Shown here piece after piece: positions 10,067 to 20,651 of a stretch of 64,000 nucleotides of DNA. Source of the DNA: Helianthus annuus (lineage: Eukaryota > Streptophyta > Magnoliopsida > Asterales > Asteraceae); the NCBI RefSeq assembly GCF_002127325.2, contig NC_035448.2, positions 119,926,538 to 119,990,537 on the forward strand. The letters run 5' to 3'. Position 1 is the stretch's first letter; every line of letters starts with the position of its first letter. A program made the translations under genes and the position numbers. Under the pieces are notes generated by a model that saw only the letters and a list, made by a program, of their open reading frames with translations, was not told the origin of the DNA and made no database searches.

Positions 10067-11054
10067 GTATGCATGTGGTGGATCTACAAATGTGTCGATA
10101 ATGATAATTGTGTAGATCGTGCGAAAAGATAAAAATAGTGTGCAACCCACAAGCCCTTATAGTGATACTAAATAAAGCATCGCAAAAAATCATGTCTGCA
10201 TCCATGGTAACAAGCTTAAAATGCATGTCTACTTTTTCTTGCTAGATTAGAACTAAAAAAAAAGTAAATAATGTATAATTCTATGTTGCACTTGTTAATA
10301 TACACTAAACACTGCCCAGATATAAGTTCAATAATTCACCAGCCTTGGTGGATATCTAATAGATGTAACATTACTATTATATAAAATCATGCAAGCTGAA
10401 AACTAAGGCAGATAGTTTACCGCATTTATAAGCTACATTACCGCATGGAAAGAAACAAAATAGAGAACATAAAGAACCCCATCAAAGAACCGCAGTACAG
10501 AATAGATGACATAAATCTATGTTTGTCACACAAAAATCAAACGTGTGCATTCTCCACGGTGAAAATAGAAAGATTAAACATTAAAAGCGTCGAGGACTGT
10601 GAAATCCTCAATATTTAAATGAGATTCAAAATCCCGGGATAAGAAGGTGAAAAAACTGGAGTGTCAAGACACGAGTAGTGATGAAATGGTTAAAGTATAT
10701 GAAGAGAGTGGAAGCTATACGAAGGGCAAACCACATCATATCAACGGACCTTATGAGTTATGAGAGAAGAATCCATTTCTGATATCGTACATATTAACCA
10801 ACACTCCCATAAAAATGTGTCCTAAATCTAAGTTGAATAGAAGGGTCACATTTTTGTCTCCTAAAAGGTATTTTTATTAGTCTAACTGAGTAACTGTTAA
10901 ATGGGAAATGTTGAAGAGCAAATGATTGTTTATTGTTAACTGTAATATGTATTCTTAATGAATCTTAATAATGATGGTAAATAACAGTAAGCAACGTCTA
11001 GTGTACTTAAATAGCTACAGTTAGCAGAAAGAGTTGCATGTAACAAATTTATTA
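10067..11054. other. VTL-B upstream region, then non-coding
   Basis: About 10119-10190 carries the conserved VTL upstream block (GTGTGCAACCCACAAGCCC, then ACTAAATAAAGCA). From 10200 to 11054 I see no gene and no bounded repeat. Confidence 0.5.
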
Positions 11055-11063
11055 TTTTACAAA

Positions 11064-11500
11064 GAGTAAAATGCCATTTTCGTCCCTGAGGTTTGGCTAG
11101 TTTTGCGATTTTCGTCCAAAGGTTTGTTTTCCCGCATCTGGATCCAAAAGGTTTGAAATCTTGCCATTTTCATCCAGCTCGTTAACTCCATCCATTTTTT
11201 TCCGTTAAGTCAAGGGTATTTCTGTCTTTTTTGTTAACTTAAAGGGCAATTCGGTCTTTTCACTTTATGTTAAATGCTTGTACATAAAGTGATAACGTAA
11301 AACAAAGACCGAATTGACCTTTAACTTAACAAAAAAAAACAAAAATACCGCTGACTTAACAGAGAAAAGTGAATGGAGTTAACGAGCTGGATGAAAATGG
11401 CAAGATTTCAAACCTTTTAGATCCAGATGCGGAAAAACAAACCTCTGGACGAAAGTTGCAAAACTAGTCAAACCTTAGGGACGAAAATGGCATTTTACTC
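11064..11500. mobile_element. MULE-type MITE, long inverted repeats
   Basis: The element is almost entirely palindromic: the left begins GAGTAAAATGCCATTTTCGT and the right end is its reverse complement. Arms of about 200 bp include CATCCAGCTCGTTAACTCCA paired with TGGAGTTAACGAGCTGGATG. Flanks TTTTACAAA (11055-11063) and TATTACAAA (11501-11509) form a 9-bp TSD with one mismatch, pointing to Mutator-type transposition. No coding sequence is present. Confidence 0.82.
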
Positions 11501-11509
11501 TATTACAAA

Positions 11510-12124
11510 ATATCAAACTAAAAGACATAAGAAGCCACTAGGAAGGTGGAGGGCTGTGTAGGAATGCACTTACAAGTTACATCAATGTAATAATGAGTTT
11601 GGAGAATCTGGTGCCAGGTTTAATAAGCTGTAAGATGTGTGTACTCCATTGAGAATAGGCCATGAACATTCACAGTGTCATCATTATAACTTGCAGATAA
11701 TATCAATAACTTCAGAGAAACATATGTGATATGCCCGCTTAAACGTTAAAACATATTTGGTGGAACAGCATGCGTCAACTCAGAAAAATGGTGTTAACAG
11801 GCTAGAGATTATAAGCTTTGTTTAAAGAAGTGTGTGCCCTGCAAGGATGCTGCCCTTGACCCACTCGCCAACAGCTAGTAGAATGTTGAATATTAAGTAT
11901 TTCTAAAGTATAAGTATATTTTGAATATAAGGCGCCTTGCGTACATGAGGCTAGAGCGAAGCACCTTTTAGAACCAAGACTATAACTTATAAGATCAAAT
12001 AATTTTCTATCTGTGTTTTGTAGTAGAAAAATAATTCATGATGATGCAACAAGATTTTCAGTAAGGCCAAAAAATAAAAGAAAAAAAAAACAAATAGCAA
12101 ATAGAATCCTAGAGTAAAGCCCTA
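11510..12124. other. Non-coding, nothing recognised
   Basis: AT-rich. Around 11930-11975 there is a fragment reading GGCGCCTTGCGTACATGAGG, like the GCGC-rich ends of the hAT MITE at 13980-14518, but no element could be bounded. Confidence 0.45.
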
Positions 12125-12127
12125 TAA

Positions 12128-12474
12128 GACCATGCGTAGTGGTAAGGGTTAATAATGCCCCCACCCTTGGGCGTTTTCCGCCATGTGGCAGTATAGTCAG
12201 CAAGGGGCATCATTGGGCGTTTTTCTAAATTGGGTGTAGTGGAGATGTGGGCATTATGTTAAAAGGGTGTAGAGAATTAAATAAAAATAAAAAACCCAAC
12301 AAAAAAAGCTACTGGCCAAAAAATGGAAGATTAAATGTGATTGGCCATTCAAAATTGCACAAAGCGTGATTTGAAAAACGCCTGGAGGTATTTTTTGAAC
12401 AATAACGCCCAATAACGCCAAGGGGGGGTGGGGGTGGGCGTTTTTTGAACAATAACGCCCAATAACACATGGTC
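12128..12474. mobile_element. PIF/Harbinger-type MITE
   Basis: Inverted ends GACCATGCGT and ACACATGGTC (GACCATG core exact) are flanked by the 3-bp TSD TAA on each side (12125-12127 and 12475-12477), the usual PIF/Harbinger target. Internal subterminal words GGGCGTT / AACGCCC occur on both sides, duplicated on the right (two AACAATAACGCCCAATAAC blocks). It contains a G-run with GGGGTGGGGGTGGG. No transposase. Confidence 0.78.
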
Positions 12475-12477
12475 TAA

Positions 12478-13467
12478 ATCACACTTACAGCACAATAAAG
12501 CACATTGCCATGGTCTACTTGTATAACCATATCCAACCAAACAAACCCCTAAAGTAAAACTTCAAATTCATCAGGAGATATCAATCACTAGAACCCACTG
12601 TTGTTTACTTTAATGCCAACTCAAAAAAGGAAAACATATGTTGCAATAACCAGTAAAAAGTTGTCAAAGTCTTCAAGGCATATGTAGCATGAAGTTACCA
12701 ATTTCTACTTTTCACCACATCGTTACTTTGTGATCCCTAACTAAGAACTAGTCTCAACATTCAGCAGATGATGTCTTGACTAACTGGATACATGCTTATG
12801 ACCTCATATATGATAAAGCCTTTCAATTTCCTGCACATTTGACCTTCTCATGAAAAACCTCTACTCTAAAACCACTATTATCATCAGGTGTACCTGCATA
12901 CTCTCTACCCTGAACTTTCCCTTTGTCTATGAACAATTTCAAAAATGAACACGAATACACTGAACAACCAAACTAGTATCCTAATATGTAAGAAATTATC
13001 ACCAACATAAATTAAATAAAAACACCAACAAAGTCTTGTAAGTTTGCGTTTATACAATGAACAGCAGAAAGCTAAGTGCAAGAAATCAACTTCTAGCTCT
13101 TAATGCAAATGTAGCTAGAGAATGTATAACATAACAGAATTTAATTAATAAATTCACTTGTACGTTAATTACTGAAAAGATTATAAGATCACACAATAGA
13201 CACACCATTCTAACAATATGAAAATGGAAAAAAATAGTTATTTTAGCTTTCATATCGACGTTAATCGTAGTGTGGTGTTAGGTTCCAGATTAAAACCCCC
13301 CAAGCATTGTAAATCATATCCCATTCATTAACATCTTGTACTAAGATCAACCTTTTACTTTCACAAAAAAAATGTAGAAAAACCAAAGTTAGGAAGCATG
13401 CTAAAGAATATAGAAAAATATCCTCAAAATATGCCAACATGGGTACAAAAGAACTGAGAGACTAATA
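12478..13467. other. Non-coding, nothing recognised
   Basis: AT-rich unique-looking sequence. No exon, tRNA or repeat boundary is convincing. Confidence 0.5.
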
Positions 13468-13475
13468 AGCAATAC

Positions 13476-13916
13476 CTTGGTTTTAAATTGCGTGATGCGC
13501 TCCAATGCGTTTGGTCCAAAAATCCGATGCGTGATGCGTGTTGCGAGCGCATCACGTATGCGATGCGCTCTTTATAAAAAAAATAATAAAAAATATTTAT
13601 ACATAACAACTTATAAAAACATACTTAAACTAGAACAAGTAACATAATAAGAAGATAAGGGTTGTGCTTTTTGGTTCAAAACAAGCATACTAAGATATTA
13701 ATTATTGAAAAAACTCAACCCATTTCATAAAATATGGGAAAAAAAAAAACATAACAAACAATGATGCGTGCATCAGAGCGCATAATGCGACGAGCGCATT
13801 ATGCGAAATCAGCACAATATCCTCGCATCACGTAACCGCAACGCATCAACCGTTGCGATGCGCTCTCATCAGCGCATCGGGGGCATCACGCATTATGCAC
13901 GCATTTTAAAACCAAG
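13476..13916. mobile_element. hAT-type MITE rich in GATGCG words
   Basis: Terminal inverted repeats CTTGGTTTTAAATTGCGTG and its near complement ending AAAACCAAG. Flanks AGCAATAC (13468-13475) and AGCAATTC (13917-13924) are an 8-bp TSD with one mismatch. Subterminal DNA is packed with GATGCG/CGCATC words on both sides of an A-rich middle, making this an unusually CpG-dense element in an AT-rich setting. Non-coding. Confidence 0.82.
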
Positions 13917-13979
13917 AGCAATTCCACAAAGAATATCCACAAAACCACAAGGAATCCTGTATACTTCATAGCATAAGAC

Positions 13980-14518
13980 CATAGTTATCAAATGCGCTAG
14001 GCGCACTCTAGGCGTGTAGGCCTCGCCTGTTGCCTAGGCGAGAAGCGCAAAAAAAGCGTGGGCCTGGAAAAAAAAGCGCAAGCAAATAAAAACATAAAAA
14101 AATAATATTATGTATTGAAAAAATACACTTTCTTCAAATTCCAAAAGTATTTGAATACCATAATCCTTATAATAAAACCAAAACCAAAATCATCATGAAT
14201 CCTCATAAGGTTGGAAAATATACTGTAGAATCCTCATAAGGTCGAAAAATAATTGTAGTATTGTATGTTTTGCCGGAAAAAAAATGAACGTTTGTTTACA
14301 GCACAGGTTGTATATAACAATATGTTTTTATAGAAGATATGATTTCTCTTTAACTTTTTAAAATTCAAATTTGATTGAGATAACTTTCCAAAAAAAATTG
14401 ATAAATATCTGTAACTATAATTTGGTGTATATATATAAGATAGGATTTTAATTAAAAAAAATCACTCGCCCAAAAATATCGCCTAGGCGGGAAGGAGCGA
14501 GCGCTTTTGATAACTATG
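13980..14518. mobile_element. hAT-type MITE rich in GCCTAGGCG words
   Basis: Inverted ends CATAGTTATCAAATGCGC and GCGCTTTTGATAACTATG pair with one mismatch. The 8-bp TSD CATAAGAC is exact on both sides (13972-13979 and 14519-14526), so the insertion looks relatively recent. The subterminal GCCTAGGCG occurs near both ends. The core is AT-rich and non-coding. Confidence 0.87.
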
Positions 14519-14526
14519 CATAAGAC

Positions 14527-14987
14527 ATAAGTGTCTAAATACTTGCCAACATGAGTACAAGAGAACTAGGAGATTAACAGGCAATATAAGTAAATAAATA
14601 ACTAAAATAGACATAAAGCACACAACAAAAGAACCTTATATCTAGTTTTCCTTAATATTAAAAGTTAAAACTATTGGAGAGCATACTAAATAAAAGAGAT
14701 TGTATTTCTACACCAATTCCTGTAATTTACGAGCATCAAACCATGCACTGCGAGGCAAACATCAACAGCATATACATCATTACAAAAAATAACTACATTT
14801 ATAGAGAATACATAGATGTAAAAACTTACAAAGGAAGTTCAAATCATTATAACAGATTGTTGTGCCTCGGAATTATGAATACATGATACGAGACCTCATT
14901 ATGAACTATCAACAACTAACTACAGTAAGAATACCTGAAAATTCAATTTGTAAAGGTAACATTGAAGAAAACTATTCCACTTTACAA
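14527..14987. other. 3' flank of the Cys-rich gene
   Basis: AT-rich sequence, likely holding the 3' UTR and polyadenylation region of the minus-strand gene that ends at 14988. Nothing else is recognised. Confidence 0.4.
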
Positions 14988-16361
14988 CTAAATGCTGGCT
15001 TCATATCTTAAAGATCTCTTGTATTTCAACAAAAAGCGATCAGTTTTATCGTCACAGTTCTCCGAAATTTCAAGGCATTCATTGCCATTTCCATAACTCC
15101 TATTATCAGGCATGCCTTCAGGATACAAATTAGCTAAATCCATACAAGAACAGCACGAATCCTCAGCAAAAACTGAAGGCCTTGGTTTCCCTTTTCCAAC
15201 TCTGTAGTATTTTAAAAGATAGCGAAGAGGCTTTCTTTCTATGTCATTTTCTTGACAACAGCTGTCACTAAGACTATTATCTGAAGTAGAACCAGAATTA
15301 CAAGCCTTCAAGCCTTCTGATGATGTAGAACCATGATTACTTGCCTTACAGATATAGCATTCACATTCTATATCATGTGAACAAGCTTTACAGCCAGAAC
15401 GCCTTCTAGTATAGCACATCAACGGTGCATTCAAAGAAGCTGAACTCTTCAAGCAACCCATTCTGTATCTTCTAGTATAGCAAATCAACGGTACATCCAA
15501 ACTACTCGAATCCCTCAAAACAATCTTCTTACCGTCACGCCTTCTCGAATAACACGCTATAGGCACATCATCTGTTCGTACCGACCCCACCAAACGAGTA
15601 CACCTAGATATCCTAGGCGAGCTATTAATCGCTCTGTGCAACAAAAACGCCAACTCCACATCATCCACAACCTTCACCTCACCACTCGCCCCACCCACCG
15701 CAACATTTCTACAATCAACAACACTCAAAACACTTTTACCTGACTCAACCGCGCTTTTACTAACCATAGGTTTCTTTAACGCAACATCCCTAGCTTTCAA
15801 TCCAACAACAACTTTCCTTTTCATTTCTCTAACACAAACCCTACCTTCACATAACTCCTTATTCATTTTCCTAATCCTCCTCTTCCTAGCCCTAATCGAC
15901 TTCGCAATGGCTTCCGGAATCCAACAATCAACACAAACCGTAAACCCTAACCCTAACCCTGGGCCATACCTAGCCACACACTCCTTATGCACACTACGGT
16001 CACAATCACTACACTTAACACAATCTAATTCATCAACAACAGATGAAAAACAGTACGAACAGAGATCGGAATTACTCACTCGCTTAGTGCATTTCTTGCA
16101 CAAGAGAACAATGCGCCACATGCTGTCGAGCGGTTGCAGTCGATCCCTAGGGTTTGTGTGGTTGATCCGGACGCCGCAGCTGTGGCAATCAGATAAGTTC
16201 GGTAACTCTCTGGTCTTTTTAGGGTTTGGATCGGAAGATGAGTCGAAAGATACGGTGGATTCCGGTGATTCGGTGACGGAGGTTTGGTTAGGGTTTGGAT
16301 TTGTTAGTAGTGGATCATGAAGAGGATCTTCGGTTTGATCCTGTTTTGATTCGGTTTCCAT
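14988..16361 (-). CDS. Cys-rich zinc-binding (PHD/RING-like) nuclear-type protein
   Basis: A single-exon 457-residue protein. I chose the ATG at 16361 because its context (AACAATGGA) is strong; the frame stays open for 30 more codons to an ATG at 16451 with a weaker context. Residues 59-146 hold paired cysteines at 59/62, 88/91, 101/104, 114/117 and 143/146, plus C120, H125 and C128. This Cys/His pattern suggests several zinc ions, as in PHD- or RING-like folds. A very basic stretch (RARKRRIRKMNK, 157-168) follows and could be a nuclear signal. The middle carries three copies of a CY(S/T)RR motif (266-275, 290-299, 312-321), and the C-terminus has a repeated R(Y/F)LLKY-(Y/K)-R (380-387, 442-449). 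I do not recognise a named family; the function is unknown and chromatin or ubiquitin links would be guesses. Confidence 0.82.
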   Translation of the reverse strand: METESKQDQTEDPLHDPLLTNPNPNQTSVTESPESTVSFDSSSDPNPKKTRELPNLSDCHSCGVRINHTNPRDRLQPLDSMWRIVLLCKKCTKRVSNSDLCSYCFSSVVDELDCVKCSDCDRSVHKECVARYGPGLGLGFTVCVDCWIPEAIAKSIRARKRRIRKMNKELCEGRVCVREMKRKVVVGLKARDVALKKPMVSKSAVESGKSVLSVVDCRNVAVGGASGEVKVVDDVELAFLLHRAINSSPRISRCTRLVGSVRTDDVPIACYSRRRDGKKIVLRDSSSLDVPLICYTRRYRMGCLKSSASLNAPLMCYTRRRSGCKACSHDIECECYICKASNHGSTSSEGLKACNSGSTSDNSLSDSCCQENDIERKPLRYLLKYYRVGKGKPRPSVFAEDSCCSCMDLANLYPEGMPDNRSYGNGNECLEISENCDDKTDRFLLKYKRSLRYEASI

Positions 16362-16451
16362 TGTTGAAAAATCTAGGGTTTTGTGTGTGAAATTGAAGGT
16401 GAGATTGGTGCTACGTTTGATAGAAGGGGTTGAAACAGAAGTTTTGGTCAT

Positions 16452-16985
16452 TAGGTTTTTAGCAAAACGGTTACTTTTAAATTTTAGTCCCCAACTTTTA
16501 AAACTTAATTAATTGCCATAGTCGCTGTAATTTGTGATTTTTTTCAATTTTAGTCCCCAACTTTTAAAACAACTCGTTTGTTATTCGGATAGTTCTTTGA
16601 GTGGATGGTCCTTAGTTTACTTAGTTAAGTCCATGTAAAATGACTAAATTACCCTTAACGATAAATCAAAATAAATTAAGTGTATATATATATATTTATA
16701 TATATAGAGGAAGTGTAAAATACAAAAACCCTAATTCTACATTACGTACGCGATGCCCACAGCGCTACACGTGTCCCTAATTCATTTTTCTTACATAAGG
16801 GTATATCAGACTTTCCATTCAATCAGTAGAGGGCAAATTAGACAATTCCAAATCTGGATTAGTTCACTACACCACTATCCTAGTAATTATGATTCGTATC
16901 AGTTTCAAATTTTCATAATTCTGAAAAATATACATTGTTGTTTTCGTTCGTTTCTGTGCGATTAGGGTTTTAATCGATTATTGTT
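16452..16985. other. Intergenic region between divergent genes
   Basis: The start of the Cys-rich gene and the start of the FAR1-like gene face away from each other. The spacer has a tandemly repeated TTTTAGTCCCCAACTTTTAAAA (about 16483-16503 and 16549-16571), an AT microsatellite (16683-16706) and a telo-box-like TTAGGGTTTT at 16962. Small open frames here have no recognisable product. Confidence 0.45.
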
Positions 16986-16989
16986 TGTA

Positions 16990-19900
16990 ATGGATCCACA
17001 AAGCAGCACCGAAAGAAACACAGATGTTGATTTTGAAGATGTTGAATTCGTCAGTGATCATGTTCAATTGGCTGGTGATCAGAGAGTTACGAACGAGGAA
17101 GTCAGAAATCCTAATTCTGTAAATGCGAATGTTGTAAATGAGTGTTCCAATAGTAAGTTGTTAATTTAGATGTTTAAATGTTCGATTTCAGTTGTTTTTT
17201 TATAATTGGTGTAATGATTTTGTGATTGTAATTGATTCTAATGTTTTTAAATGTTATTAGCGAGGTAACTGATATGTAATCAAATTGTTTTTAACTTCGC
17301 ATGTCATGAGTATAACAATTCGCATGTGATCGAAGGTATAACATGTTGGTTTCGCATGTTATGATATCATAATTCGCATGTATAAAACATGGAATCAAAT
17401 TGTTATCTTCGCATGTGATGAGTTCAACAATTCGCATGTTATAAAAGTGATAACATGATGTTTTCGCATAGAATGACACCACAAATCGCATGTAGCTTTC
17501 ATTATATGTAAAACATGTTGTATTACTAGTTCTTAATAAATTGTACTTTTTTATCCTTTTATTTAATTTTATAGATGAAAGGGTTTATATTCCCGAGGTC
17601 GAAGCATCAGCTACACATGTGGTTGGTATGCATTTTAGTTCCATTGAACAAACATATGTGTTTTACCAAACATATGCGAAGTTAGCTGGTTTTTCTGCCC
17701 GGAAAGGTGGTGAAACCCACAGTGGTGGTATAATCAAAACTAAATATTCTGTGTGCTCGAAAGAGGGACACAAGGCACTGTTTATTGACGATGCTCATTC
17801 AAAGGCTAAAAAGCCTTACAAAACAAGGAAAAGAGGAACCATTAGAACTGGATGCAAAGCGCAAATTATGCTTGGTTCGGTGGATGGGACATCATTTAAA
17901 GTCAAGAAATTTGTTGCTGGCCATAATCATAAGTTTGTATGTCCTGAAGATCTTCATATGCTCCCAACTTACAGGCAATTGTCAGAAGTACAAGAGGAAA
18001 TGATATGGAATTGGGGACTCTAAACCTTGGCACGGTCAAAGCCTTTCATATAGTGAGAAAACGATATGGTGGTTTTGAGAAAGTTGGCGCCACTGTTGAT
18101 GATTGCAAAAATTTCAGAGCTCGAATAAATAGTTATATAGGAGAATATGATGCGGACATGGTGATCAATAGGTTGACCGATAAGAAAGAATATTTAGTCG
18201 ATTTTTCGTTTGAATATTCAGTTGATGAGGACAAGCGGTTGACAGGTTTGTTCTGGGCTGATGGGTTATGCAAGCGTAACTTCATAGAGTTCGGGGATGT
18301 AATATCGTTTGATGCTACTTTTAAAACAAACAAGTAAGTGTTTCATGAATTTATTTTTAATGTTTTTCCCATGTTGTATGAATTTATAATCTGTAAAAAT
18401 CGCATGTTAGTAAATTATGGAAGTTAGGAGTTCAATACTTCGCACATTAAACTGGGCAAAATCGCATGTTAGTAAATCACTGAAGTTAGGAGTTCAATAT
18501 ATCGCACATTAAACTAGCAAAATCGCATGTTACTAAAACATGTTCCTTGTTGCAATAATTTTTAATTTATTTTGAGTGTAGGTATAAGATGGTGTTTGTA
18601 CCGTTTACTGGTATAGACAACCATTGTCGAAATGTAACCCTTGGAGCTAGGTTGTTGGCATCGGAGAGCATTGAGTCTTATAAATGGCTTCTCTGTTCAT
18701 TTGTAAAGTCATTTGGATGTCAGCCAAAGGTAGTAGTGATAGACCAGGACCCTGCGATGAAACAGGCTATCGAGGGTGTTTTTACTATCAGCCGACATAG
18801 ATTGTGCATGTGGCACATAATGAAAAAAGTGGCAGACAATGTTGACTATGCTATATTGTGTGTCATTACCATTTTTTTACATTATATACATGTTACATGT
18901 TGATAAGAAAATCATTTAGTTGTGTAGGTTGGACACGCGTTGTGCAATAATGAGGATTATAAAAGGAAGATGTGCAATATTGTATGGACCGATTCCATTG
19001 AGCCAGAAGTATTCGAGAGAGAGTGGAAGTTGGTAATGATTGAGTTAAGTCTTACAAAAAATAAATGGATTGATCATATGTTTGTGATGAGTCCATGTAG
19101 ATTCTGGCTTTTTACCGACACAAGCCAATGTCTGGACTTATGCGAACAACTTCAAGATCAGAGAGTGAGAACCATTTTTTTCTGCCAGGTGGCGAATTCA
19201 CAACTCACTATTGTAGACTTTATGAATAATTTTGATGGTTCAATGGATGTCTAAAGGTTCAATCATAGAAAGAATGATCATACATCAAGATATACTGAGC
19301 CTGATGATTGGAGCAAAAATACCCTAGAAGCAGATGCTGCTAAGATATACACTAGGTCTATATTCTTCGATCAGCAGACAAAGATATACGGTACTATTAG
19401 TGAATGTCTGCCGATGGACACCAAAATCAAGGGTGACCAGTTAAGGATATCGTTGAAAGACTTTAAAGCTCATGGAGAAGGGTTTTTAGAGGTAATATAA
19501 AATATATTTTACAACATGCGATTTTGATGAACTCCCATGCGACTTTAAATTATTTTTCAAGAAACCCTTTTTTACACATGCGATTTTGTTCAGCCACCCA
19601 TGTGATTTTAAGTTTTGATTTTGTTTTTTGTTTCCGTAGGTGTGTTTCAAGAAACTTGAAGAAGATGTAACTGCGCAATATAGTTGTCTGCGTTTCGAAC
19701 AGTACGGGCTGCTATGTAAACACATCTATTTTCTTTTCAAGATTTTTCGAGTTAAAGAAATACCAAACAAATACGTTATGAAGAGATGGACAAAAGATGT
19801 GGTCCCGAATGAATTAAACTCCACGTTTGATATAAAGGTTGATGCAACAGATGAGCAATACAAGGCTAAACAGATTGCTCGTGAAATCATGTATACAGGA

Positions 19901-20415
19901 GAGTATCTGGTTAGTAATTTGATTACTGACCTTGATCAACTCGTTCTAGTTAGGGATCGAATGAAGGAGATTAAAGAAAAAGTGGACCAGAGTCGCATAA
20001 CCAAGCCGATTGATCCAAAGTTTGACCGGTTCTCAAAGTTAATTGGTTATCAAAAACCAAGAACTGATGCACTGCCTACTGTCCGTTTCCTAACTGGTAT
20101 AAGAAACAAAGGTCGTGGCTCACATAAAAGGATTAAATCAAAGAAGGAACAAATGATTAGTTGCAAATGGAAGAGGACAAGGACATGTAGTTTATGCAAT
20201 GCAAAAGGTCATGATATTCAACTTGCGAGGTATTGAAAGGTAAAAAACAAAAGAAGATGAAGGGAGTCCAGATTGACAAAGATCCCAGCCACGAAGTCCA
20301 TGAAGTCGAAGATGAAGTTGATGAAGAGGAATATGAGTTCGAAGATTGTAGTGGAGAGAGTGATGATGGCAGTGAAGAAGATGTTTGGCAAGAGGTTTCA
20401 GATGATGGAGATTAA
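16990..20415 (+). pseudogene. FAR1/FRS-like (MULE-transposase-derived) gene, broken, copy A
   Basis: Exons can be followed across introns with GT-AG-like ends. An acidic N-terminus (16990-17151) starts MDPQSSTERN. A FAR1-type zinc domain lies at 17575-18010. A MULE transposase core follows (18015-18333, then 18582-18850), with DATFKTNK and CMWHI motifs. A SWIM-like part lies at 19640-19770, a zinc-knuckle-like CSLCNAKGHD at about 20190, and then an acidic tail rich in EEDE. It is broken by a frameshift near 18010 (the frame ends in WNWGL), degenerate sequence at 18850-19300, and a one-base loss near 20214-20232 that destroys the last knuckle residues. FAR1 relatives are transcription factors derived from MULE transposase, and this could equally be a transposase relic. 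Copy B at 55098 lacks the last defect. Confidence 0.8.
17290..17500 (+). repeat. TTCGCATGT motif array in intron 1 of the FAR1-like gene
   Basis: Eight copies of (A/T)TCGCATGT or near variants occur in about 200 bp, all in plus orientation. More copies (AATCGCATGTTA) are in intron 2 at 18395-18530. From 19510 onward the same motif appears only in the opposite orientation, ACATGCGATTT, in the later intron and in the 3' flank (20420-20550). Confidence 0.75.
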
Positions 20416-20593
20416 AGAAACATGCGATTTTTTAATTTGTACATGCGATTTTATACACATGGGGTTTTATTATACGAACATGCGATTTTACGTTGTAAAC
20501 ATGCAATTTCATATACATGAGGTTTTAATACTGTAACATGCGATTTATTGTGTTTCCATGCTATGACATGGATTGATGATCAAATAGTTGCAT

Positions 20594-20651
20594 AATTCGA
20601 CATTTTGTTCGTTTGGGTTTGATTGTGTCGTAGCTCTATAATTCAGATTAG
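20594..20651 (-). pseudogene. psbL: Plastid insert: start of psbL plus psbL-psbF spacer, copy A
   Basis: On the minus strand, positions 20631 down to 20594 read ACG ACA CAA TCA AAC and on, translating TTQSNPNEQNVEL. This is the start of plastid psbL, with the genomic ACG that plastids edit to AUG. The spacer up to 20651 (CTCTATAATTCAGATTAG on plus) is the psbL-psbF intergenic region. Homology stops after about 13 codons, where the FAR1-side sequence begins. The other half of the spacer resumes at 22036, beyond an inserted solo LTR. Nuclear plastid DNA, not functional. Confidence 0.82.

Noticed and set aside
15941..15965. Telomere-like CCCTAA repeat
   Set aside because: It is coding sequence of the Cys-rich gene (GPGLGLGF on the minus strand), not an interstitial telomere.
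19486..19725. Minus-strand frame at the FAR1-like intron (also 55119-55358)
   Set aside because: Antisense shadow of an intron-exon boundary conserved only because of the recent duplication.
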